A model generated the notes under the pieces. That model ran no database searches and was not told the origin of the DNA. It saw only the letters and a program-made list of their open reading frames with translations. This document shows, piece after piece, positions 1 to 5,364 of a DNA stretch of 5,885 bases; within the stretch, counting starts at the first letter, position 1, and each line of letters begins with the position of its first letter. The position numbers and the translations under genes are program-made. This DNA comes from Polaromonas sp. UBA5171 (GTDB taxonomy: Bacteria > Pseudomonadota > Gammaproteobacteria > Burkholderiales > Burkholderiaceae_C), in contig DHWX01000057.1 of NCBI GenBank assembly GCA_002413395.1, forward strand, positions 2,100-7,984. Reading direction: 5' to 3'.

Positions 1-88
1 AGCCTTAGTGTGTTTTTCGGAAGTGCTTAAAAGCAAACCGAATTTATTGCGGTGGTTTTTGGAAAAAATATAAAAATCAAAGGGTTGC

Positions 89-1008
89 GTGTTTAAACGC
101 AAAGCGATGCCACCACCTGGAACCAATATTTCCCACACCGGTTCGCTGCTGGTCTCACGCGTGCAGTTGCTGCAGGGTGGCGTGAGCGAGTGCCGCAATA
201 AGAGCTTGCAGCTGATGTTTCAGCTCATGGGTGGTGGCGATAAGGCCGGCTCAGGCATGGACAAAATTCGGGCCGGTTGGCGTGCGCAGCATTGGCGCTC
301 GCCCCGGCTGGAAGAGTCTTTGCAGCCCGACCGCGTGAAGCTGGTGCTGCCCATGGTGAGTTTGATTCCGGACGAGGTGGATCAGGCGCTACGGGTTCGC
401 TTTGGTGACCGGTTCGGCAAACTGGACAAGACGGCGGTGCAAGCGGTGGTGACCGCCCAGTTGGAAGGCAGTGTGACCAATGGCCGCATGCAGGAGATTA
501 CCGGGGAGCATTCCAAGGACATCACTGGCGTGCTGCAAAACCTGGTGCGCGATGGCCTGCTGACGCAACAGAACCAGCGGCGCTGGGCAAGCTACCGAGT
601 GGCGGAGGACTCCCCCCAATCAGAAGAGGATTCCCCTCATTTGGAGGGAGACTCCCCCCCCCAAAGCCCCCCCAATTGGGCGGGGACTCCCCCCAATTGC
701 CACCGAACTCCCCCCAATTGGATCGACTGGCTGGACTCTCAGTGGAGATTCAGGGCCTGCTACCGCTGGCAGAGCCCGCCCGCAAAAATAAAAAACTCCC
801 GGTGGATCAGCTCAAAGGTGTTATTCAGCAGCTATGCCAAAGCCGCTGGCTATCGACTGCCGAACTGGCGGCGCTGGTAGACCGTGATGCTGAAAAGCTG
901 CAATCCCGTTTTCTGACCGGGATGGTTAGGGCGGGCGCATTGGAATTGCGGTATCCCGTGGTTCGCAACCGGCCAGATCAAGCGTATCGAACGGTAGAGA
1001 GCAAGTAA
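89..1008 (+). pseudogene. Remnant of ATP-binding RecG-like/AlbA_2-type regulator, 5'-truncated and frameshifted
   Basis: The first reading frame (89 to about 660) encodes residues resembling the C-terminal part of the ATP-binding AlbA_2/RecG-like proteins common in defence islands. It has GSLLVSR, GGVSECRNKSLQLMF and the GGGDKAGSGMDKIRAGW segment of the GHKL-like ATPase half, then a winged-helix-like region (about residues 108-170). A DSP-rich linker follows, after which the homology jumps to frame 1. There the C-terminal HTH (QLCQSRWLSTAELAALVDRDAEKLQSR... and LELRYPVVRNRPDQAYRT) continues to the TAA at 1006-1008. Frame 2 instead runs on as proline/tryptophan-rich nonsense to 880. The whole N-terminal AlbA_2 half, which I estimate from memory of the family at several hundred residues, is absent. 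An in-frame stop sits at 71-73, and bases 1-88 are AT-rich with no related sequence. GTG at 89 is only the first possible start. In intact form such proteins often sit within or beside type I restriction operons, which suits the hsdM downstream. The truncation is seen directly; the family name is from recognition of motifs. Confidence 0.72.
608..726 (+). repeat. 21-nt tandem heptapeptide repeat with poly-C runs
   Basis: Units beginning GACTCCCC or a variant start at 608, 629, 650, 685 and 706. They encode DSPQSEE, DSPHLEG, DSPP.., then in the other frame DSPQLPP and NSPQLDR. Spacing is 21 nt except between 650 and 685, where it is 35 nt (one short of 12 codons). That interval holds runs of 9 C (654-662) and 7 C (667-673). 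The frameshift in the host gene therefore lies in this interval, most simply as loss of one C (or gain of two). Confidence 0.75.
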
Positions 1009-1020
1009 CTTGAAGCACGT

Positions 1021-1064
1021 ATTGCTACCAAACACGTAGCTGCTTGCGCATATTCTACGAGGGC
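1021..1064 (+). repeat. Intergenic repeat, copy A
   Basis: The segment starts ATTGCTAC, contains AGCTG at 1038-1042 and ends TATTCTACGAGGGC. It aligns to a second copy at 4765-4807 with 31 of 44 positions identical and one gap, by hand count. It carries a small perfect stem, GCTAC (1024-1028) and GTAGC (1036-1040), with a 7-nt loop, and is followed by the palindrome GCAAATTTTGC (1070-1080). It resembles an abundant intergenic repeat that I recall from Comamonadaceae genomes. That link is memory, while the two copies here are directly visible. Confidence 0.55.
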
Positions 1065-1304
1065 CAGAAGCAAATTTTGCGGATAGAAACCAGATGGAAG
1101 AACTGCACGCACTGGTGGACTTTGAGAGCGTCCAACCCACAGCCCCAGGATATGCGGTTGTGTGTTGCTGCACAAGGCTGAAAGCGTTGCTGAATTGACG
1201 AAGGTGGGGATCGTTGATTTGTTCAGTATATTGGCGTGTCCATTTTTAATGTACGCGGTGTTTTGTTGGACAAACTCATTTTTTGTGGTGTTTCTACCCT
1301 CTAG
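1065..1304. other. Intergenic stretch without a convincing gene
   Basis: No recognisable protein or RNA gene is seen. A short ATG reading frame at 1094-1198 (34 codons, beginning MEELHALVDFESVQPTAPGY) has no clear ribosome binding site and no family I recognise. It could be chance or a gene scrap. From about 1200 the sequence becomes AT-richer and holds two outlying half-site-like words, GTGTCCA (1236-1242) and TGGACAA (1267-1273), related to the operator further right. Confidence 0.5.
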
Positions 1305-1359
1305 TTGTCCATTATTGACATTTGTCCATAATCTGTGGACAATTGAAATAAATGGACAA
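1305..1359. promoter_or_regulatory. Nested palindromic operator of the abiE operon
   Basis: Four 7-bp half-sites are present: TTGTCCA at 1305-1311 and 1322-1328, and the inverse TGGACAA at 1336-1342 and 1353-1359. The outer and inner pairs share exactly the same dyad centre (position 1332). Left and right halves show the same 17-bp stagger, and 20 of 27 positions are symmetric by hand count. The array covers both promoter hexamers and the start codon of the antitoxin gene. AbiEi antitoxins are known to repress their own promoters by binding inverted repeats, so this is the expected place for AbiEi to bind. The binding protein is an inference. Confidence 0.7.
1315..1343 (+). promoter_or_regulatory. 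Sigma-70-type promoter for abiEi-abiEii-hsdM
   Basis: A perfect -35 hexamer TTGACA (1315-1320) is followed after 17 bp by GACAAT (1338-1343), which matches the -10 consensus at four of six bases. Transcription would start near 1350, only a base or two before the ATG at 1352, so the mRNA may be leaderless. No purine-rich ribosome binding site is seen upstream of that ATG. The hexamers are interleaved with the operator half-sites, a typical arrangement for repression by blocking polymerase. Confidence 0.55.
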
Positions 1360-2407
1360 AACAACTCTTGCCACCGAGCACATGCTACTGGACACTGCGG
1401 TCGAAGCGGCGCGGGAGCTGGGTGTCGTCATGGAAATTGTGCAACGGGAACCCCAGCTTGGCCGAGCCCGCGCGGACGCACTGGTGCGTGTCAAACACGG
1501 CGGGCAGGAAGTGCTTTACGCCGTTGAAGTGCGCCGTGCCTTGCATCCCGCCACGCTGGGCGCCGCACTGCAGCAGCTGGAACGCCTGGGGCCGCAGGCG
1601 ATGCTGGTCACGGACTACGTGACGCCTGCGTTGGCGGATGAACTGAAGGCGCGGCATATCGCTTTTTTGGATACGGCCGGAAATGCCTACTTCGAGCAGC
1701 CACCGCTTCTCATTTGGGTCAAGGGACAAAAGCTTGCCGCCAAGCCCGCTACCGTGACGGCTGGCCGCGCCTTCCAGCCCACCGGCTTGCAGGTTCTGTT
1801 CACCTTGTTATGCAACCCGCAGGCGGTCAACCGGCCCTACCGTGAGCTGGCGGACATGGCGGGCGTGGCGCACGGCACCGTCGGCTGGGTGATGCCGGAC
1901 TTGCAGCAATTGGGTTTCGTCCGTGATCTCAAGGGCAAGCGCGGCACGCGCCGGCTCTTCGAAGTCGAACGCCTGCTTGACCAATGGGCAGATGCCTATG
2001 CACGCGTTTTGCGGCCACGTACATTGCTCGGCCGCTACTACGTGCCCACGCTGGAAGGCTGGAAAGACTGGCCGCTCGCCGAGCATGGCGCTTTGTGGGG
2101 GGCGGAGCCCGCTGCCGCCCTGCTGACCGACTACCTGCGCCCGGGTGTCCTCACCCTCTATGCCGACAAGCTGCCGGGCCTGTTGGCCGCGCGCATGAAG
2201 TTCCTGAAAGAGCCCGCACCCGGCCACACGGCGGTAGTCGAGGTGCGCAAGCGTTTCTGGAATTTCCCCGGTGACCCGGCACACACCAACGTGGTGCCAC
2301 CGCTGCTGGTTTACGCAGACTTGCTGGCGACCGGGGACGCACGTTGCATTGAAACAGCAAGAATGGTTTATGACGCTTATGTCGCTCGACTTTTCACACA
2401 AGGCTGA
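1352..2407 (+). CDS. abiEi: Type IV toxin-antitoxin AbiEi-family antitoxin/autorepressor (351 aa)
   Basis: This is the antitoxin of an AbiE-type (type IV) toxin-antitoxin pair. It should counter the downstream nucleotidyltransferase without direct binding and repress its own promoter. I recognise the AbiEi_2-like subfamily by LVTDYVTPALADELKARHI, then LDTAGNAY (residues 106-113) and a central winged helix (about 140-200: GLQVLFTLLCNPQAVNRPYRELADMAGVAHGTVGWV as one unit in pieces, with basic KGKRGTRR after it). The N-terminal part (about 20-125) looks like a PD-(D/E)xK-type fold, with D42 in ADALVRV and E59/R61 in YAVEVRR. The catalytic lysine position is arginine, so activity is doubtful. The C-terminal part (about 220-350) is the family's extra domain. 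The start at 1352 lies in the operator and lacks a Shine-Dalgarno. An alternative ATG at 1382 would lose ten residues. The 3' end overlaps the toxin gene, as is usual for this pair. Confidence 0.8.
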   Translation: MDKTTLATEHMLLDTAVEAARELGVVMEIVQREPQLGRARADALVRVKHGGQEVLYAVEVRRALHPATLGAALQQLERLGPQAMLVTDYVTPALADELKARHIAFLDTAGNAYFEQPPLLIWVKGQKLAAKPATVTAGRAFQPTGLQVLFTLLCNPQAVNRPYRELADMAGVAHGTVGWVMPDLQQLGFVRDLKGKRGTRRLFEVERLLDQWADAYARVLRPRTLLGRYYVPTLEGWKDWPLAEHGALWGAEPAAALLTDYLRPGVLTLYADKLPGLLAARMKFLKEPAPGHTAVVEVRKRFWNFPGDPAHTNVVPPLLVYADLLATGDARCIETARMVYDAYVARLFTQG

Positions 2408-3218
2408 CCTGGTGCCACTGGCGCAGGTGGTGGGCTCCTTGCAGCGGGTGGCAGGGCCTATGGCTGTAGATTTCTTTCTGATGGGCGCCGCAGCACGCGA
2501 CGTGATGCTGCGCCACGGCCATCACATCGAGCCTGTACGTCAGACGGAGGATGTCGATTTTGCGGTGATGGTGCAGGACTGGGAAATCTTTGCCGCACTT
2601 CGTACCGCCTTGATCGAAGGCGGTGAGTTTTCTGAGCGTGCGGGTCCGGCCACACACAGGCTGCGTCACCAAAGTGGTTTGCCATTGGATATCGTGCCTT
2701 TTGGCGGTATTGAGCGTGCAGACAGAACCATTGCCTGGCCACCAGACCAGAGCACCGTGTTCGATTGCTTTGGTGCGCGCGAGGCATTTAATGCTGCCGT
2801 ATCGGTGCTGCTGCCCCAAACCGTGACCTTGCGTGTTGCTTCGATTCCTGCGCTGGCCCTGCTCAAGGTGACCGCTTGGCAAGACCGCAAACATACCCAC
2901 CCCGGGCGAGACGCAAATGACCTGCTGCTGTATTTGCGAAGCTATATGGATTGCGACAATTTTGACCGCGCAGCACGCGATCATGGCGATCTTTTCATGG
3001 TGGAAGACTACGAACACGAAGCGACTGGCGCGCAACTGCTGGGCCGCGATATTGCACTGCTGCTGGACAAGCCAGCCATCCAGCATGTCCTTGAAATATT
3101 GCTTCCGCAAGCTGATGCCCAAGGCCCTTTGCTGCTTGCCAGCCAATCTGGCCTCGACCTGGAACAAGCCCGCAGACTGATCGAAGCGGTCTGCGATGGG
3201 CTTACCGACACCCTTTAA
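2370..3218 (+). CDS. abiEii: AbiEii/AbiGii-type nucleotidyltransferase toxin (282 aa)
   Basis: This is the toxin partner, a minimal nucleotidyltransferase-fold protein. Characterised relatives transfer nucleotides to RNA (for example tRNA acceptor ends in MenT enzymes) and arrest growth. Visible motifs, numbered from the ATG at 2370, are MGAAARDV (38-45, the glycine-rich motif with R43), TEDVDFAV (59-66, the D61-x-D63 metal pair), LPLDIVPF (104-111, third acidic residue D107) and ALLKVTAWQDR followed by RDANDLLLYL (K166; R180, D181, D184), the helical motif of the family. All expected catalytic acids are present, so the toxin looks intact. The frame is open upstream from a GTG at 2271, but that would overlap the antitoxin by 137 nt. 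ATG 2370 or ATG 2379 gives the usual short overlap (38 or 29 nt) and is preferred. Neither has a strong ribosome binding site, which suggests translation coupled to the antitoxin. The substrate cannot be told from sequence. Confidence 0.8.
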   Translation: MTLMSLDFSHKADLVPLAQVVGSLQRVAGPMAVDFFLMGAAARDVMLRHGHHIEPVRQTEDVDFAVMVQDWEIFAALRTALIEGGEFSERAGPATHRLRHQSGLPLDIVPFGGIERADRTIAWPPDQSTVFDCFGAREAFNAAVSVLLPQTVTLRVASIPALALLKVTAWQDRKHTHPGRDANDLLLYLRSYMDCDNFDRAARDHGDLFMVEDYEHEATGAQLLGRDIALLLDKPAIQHVLEILLPQADAQGPLLLASQSGLDLEQARRLIEAVCDGLTDTL

Positions 3219-3227
3219 GACAAAACA

Positions 3228-4724
3228 ATGAACTCAGCCACCATCGTCCAGAAACTCTGGAACTACTGCAACGTGCTGCGCGACGACGGCATGAGCTATG
3301 GCGACTATGTCGAGCAACTCACCTACCTGCTGTTCCTCAAGATGGCCGACGAGCGCAGCCAGCCGCCGTGGAGCCAGCCCAGCCCGATTGCCAAGGGCTT
3401 TGACTGGCCGTCGCTGCTGGCGCGGGATGGCGACGAGCTGTTTGACCACTACCGCCACACGCTGGAGAAGCTGGGTGCCGAGAAAGGCACCATCGGCCTG
3501 ATCTTCGGCAAGGCGCAAAACAAGTTCCAGGACCCGGCCAAGCTGCGCCGCCTGGTGGTGGACCTGATCGATTGTGAAAACTGGTCGGCCATGGGCGCCG
3601 ATGTGAAGGGCGATGCTTACGAGGGCCTGCTGGAGAAGAACGCGCAAGACACCAAGAGCGGGGCCGGCCAGTACTTCACGCCGCGCCCGCTGATTCAGGC
3701 GATGGTGGACTGCATTGCGCCCAAGCCCGGCGAGACGATTTGCGACCCGGCCTGCGGCACCGGCGGTTTTTTGTTGGCCGCGCACAACCATGTGGCGCAG
3801 CACAACCCCAACCTCACGCGCGAGCAGAAAAAGCACCTGAAAGAATCCGCCCTGCGCGGCTGGGAGCTGGTACAAAGCACGGCACGGCTGGCGGCCATGA
3901 ACATGATGCTGCACGGCATTGGCTCCGACAAGTCGGTGCCCATCGTGGTGGCCGACGCGCTGGCGGCCGACCCCGGCGAGCGCTTTGACGTGGTGCTGGC
4001 GAACCCGCCTTTTGGCAAGAAGAGCAGCACCATGATCACCGGGGCCGAAGGCCGGGTGAGCACCGAGAAAGACGTGATCGAACGTGACGATTTCTGGGCC
4101 AGCACGTCGAACAAACAGCTCAACTTTGTGCAGCACATCAAGACGCTGCTCAAGCAGCACGGCCGCGCGGCGGTGGTGCTGCCTGACAACGTGCTGTTTG
4201 AAGGCGGTGCGGGCGAGACCATCCGCAAGAAGCTGCTGCACGAGTGCGATGTGCACACGCTGTTGCGCCTGCCCACCGGCCTGTTTTACGCGCAGGGCGT
4301 CAAGGCCAATGTGGTGTTTTTTGAGCGCAAGCCCGCCAGCGAGACACCTTGGACCAGGAAGCTGTGGATTTACGACCTGCGCACCAACCAGCACTTCACA
4401 CTCAAGACCAACCCGCTCAGGCGCGAGCATCTGGAAGAATTCGTCAAGCTCTACAACCCGGCCAACCGGCATGAGCGCAAGGCCACCTGGTCAGCCGATA
4501 AGCCGGAAGGCCGCTGGCGTGTCTACGACTACAGCGAGCTGATCGCCCGCGACAAAGCCAGTCTGGATATCTTCTGGCTCAAAGACGACTCACTGGCCGA
4601 CAGCGACAAGCTGCCGCCACCGGATGTGATTGCGCAAGAAATTGTGGATGACCTGGAAGCGGCGCTGGAGCAGTTCAGGTTGATTGCAGGGGATTTGGGG
4701 ACCGAAGTTGCGGGTGCGGTTTGA
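3228..4724 (+). CDS. hsdM: Type I restriction-modification DNA methyltransferase subunit HsdM (498 aa)
   Basis: This is the adenine-N6 methyltransferase subunit of a type I system. With HsdS it methylates the recognition site, and with HsdR it forms the restriction complex. An N-terminal helical HsdM domain (about 1-130: LWNYCNVLRDDGMSYGDYVEQLTYLLFLKM in parts) is followed by the N6_Mtase domain. The signature GQYFTPRPL is at 147-155, the SAM-binding motif DPACGTGGF at 173-181 and the catalytic NPPF at 259-262, with DNVLFEGGAG at 320-329 and RLPTGLFYAQGVKANVVFF after it. Length and motifs are those of a complete, active-looking subunit. It begins 9 nt after the toxin stop with only a weak AAGA upstream, so it is probably co-transcribed with abiE. 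No hsdS or hsdR lies in this window. The next gene is the convergent pncC, so the target-recognition subunit must be encoded elsewhere or lost. Confidence 0.93.
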   Translation: MNSATIVQKLWNYCNVLRDDGMSYGDYVEQLTYLLFLKMADERSQPPWSQPSPIAKGFDWPSLLARDGDELFDHYRHTLEKLGAEKGTIGLIFGKAQNKFQDPAKLRRLVVDLIDCENWSAMGADVKGDAYEGLLEKNAQDTKSGAGQYFTPRPLIQAMVDCIAPKPGETICDPACGTGGFLLAAHNHVAQHNPNLTREQKKHLKESALRGWELVQSTARLAAMNMMLHGIGSDKSVPIVVADALAADPGERFDVVLANPPFGKKSSTMITGAEGRVSTEKDVIERDDFWASTSNKQLNFVQHIKTLLKQHGRAAVVLPDNVLFEGGAGETIRKKLLHECDVHTLLRLPTGLFYAQGVKANVVFFERKPASETPWTRKLWIYDLRTNQHFTLKTNPLRREHLEEFVKLYNPANRHERKATWSADKPEGRWRVYDYSELIARDKASLDIFWLKDDSLADSDKLPPPDVIAQEIVDDLEAALEQFRLIAGDLGTEVAGAV

Positions 4725-4764
4725 CGCCATGATCCCGGAACTGGCCGTTATTGGGCCGCATTCA

Positions 4765-4807
4765 ATTGCTACTGAATTTGCAGCTGATCAGGGATATTTT
4801 CGAGGGC
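4765..4807 (+). repeat. Intergenic repeat, copy B
   Basis: This is a second copy of the element at 1021-1064, in the same orientation. It shares ATTGCTAC at the start, AGCTG (4782-4786), the ATATT block and the terminal CGAGGGC. It has one base fewer and a diverged stem (GCTAC against GCAGC). It fills most of the gap between the convergent hsdM and pncC. The two copies bracket the abiE-hsdM operon as direct repeats. Confidence 0.5.
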
Positions 4808-4827
4808 GGTCACTGCCCGCCAGCTCG
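4801..4827. terminator. Hairpin between convergent hsdM and pncC, possible bidirectional terminator
   Basis: CGAG-GGCGG (4801-4809) pairs with CCGCC (4817-4821) and CTCG (4824-4827) around a 7-nt loop, with a two-base bulge (AG). The position between two convergent genes fits a terminator. However, neither side has a T-run after the stem in the direction of transcription (the run ATATTTT lies before it on the plus strand), so it is not a canonical intrinsic terminator. Confidence 0.3.
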
Positions 4828-4842
4828 TGGGTCAGCAGGCCC

Positions 4843-5364
4843 TCAAGCTGCCGGGGCGGCTTTGATTCGGACCAGCAGCCCGGCCAGCGCATGCCGCACC
4901 GTGGCGGCGCGCACGGCAGCGCGGTCGCCGTCAAAGTGCTTCAGTTCACTGCTGAGCTGGCCATCGACCATGAAGCCGAACCAGACCGTGCCCACGGGTT
5001 TGTCCTTGCTGCCGCCACTGGGGCCCGCCACGCCGGTGACAGCCACGGCCACCCGGGCCTTTGAGTGCGTGATGGCACCCTGCGCCATGGCCCGCGCCAC
5101 TTCTTCACTGACGGCACCGTGGGCTGTGATCAACGCGGCAGCCACGCCCAGCATGTCGCTCTTGGCCTGGTTGGAGTAAGTCACAAAGCCGCGCTCAAAC
5201 CAGGTGCTGGAGCCGGCCAGGTCGGTGCAGGCCGCTGAAATCAGGCCGCCGGTGCAGCTTTCGGCGGTGCTCAGCATCCATTTTTTTTTCAGAAGAAAAT
5301 CGGCGATTTGTTCAACAAGAACGAAATTTTCAAGTTCTTCTTCTGATAGCAATTTGCGGTTCAC
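4843..5364 (-). CDS. pncC: Nicotinamide-nucleotide amidase PncC / CinA C-terminal-domain protein (173 aa)
   Basis: The enzyme deamidates nicotinamide mononucleotide to nicotinate mononucleotide, recycling NMN released by the NAD-dependent DNA ligase. It is cytosolic. The family is evident from LSTAESCTGG (31-40, with the conserved serine and cysteine), ERGFVTYSN (57-65), GAVSEEVARAMA (83-94), AVTGVAGPSGG (108-118) and KPVGTVWFG (122-130). It is the stand-alone C-terminal-type protein; the N-terminal MoCF domain of long CinA is absent. I chose GTG at 5364 because it overlaps the pgpA stop as GTGA and has GGAGG five bases upstream. A TTG at 5400 in the same frame lacks such support. The gene holds an A9 run on its coding strand (5281-5289), read in frame as KKK at residues 26-28. 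It forms an operon with pgpA and ends convergently with hsdM, 118 nt apart. Confidence 0.93.
   Translation of the reverse strand: MNRKLLSEEELENFVLVEQIADFLLKKKWMLSTAESCTGGLISAACTDLAGSSTWFERGFVTYSNQAKSDMLGVAAALITAHGAVSEEVARAMAQGAITHSKARVAVAVTGVAGPSGGSKDKPVGTVWFGFMVDGQLSSELKHFDGDRAAVRAATVRHALAGLLVRIKAAPAA

Noticed and set aside
650..715. Programmed ribosomal frameshift rejoining the regulator fragments
   Set aside because: C runs are present, but there is no clear slippery heptamer plus structure, and the gene already lacks its N-terminal half, so decay or slippage is simpler.
608..726. CRISPR-like array
   Set aside because: The repeats are contiguous 21-nt coding units without spacers and translate to a heptapeptide linker.
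1305..1359. A DnaA-box cluster or plasmid-type origin, since TTGTCCA resembles TTATCCACA
   Set aside because: Only one element (TTGTCCACA on the minus strand, 1334-1342) fits the relaxed TTRTNCACA form; the other three have T at the eighth base. The symmetric layout over a promoter and no replication gene nearby favour an operator.
978..1364. Minus-strand open frame (128 codons) in the gap before abiEi
   Set aside because: It crosses the repeat and the operator, has no recognisable family and no plausible ribosome binding site.
2271..2369. GTG at 2271 as start of the toxin
   Set aside because: It would overlap the antitoxin by 137 nt and add residues (W/C/H-rich) that look like an out-of-frame reading of abiEi; ATG 2370 or 2379 fits the usual short overlap.
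2394..3167. Minus-strand open frame opposite the toxin gene
   Set aside because: No motifs, odd composition and full overlap with the well-supported abiEii.
3234..4472. Long minus-strand open frame (412 codons) opposite hsdM
   Set aside because: It is the antisense shadow of a GC-rich gene; its composition is low-complexity (V, G, L, R, H, Q rich) with no recognisable motif, while the plus strand encodes clear HsdM signatures.
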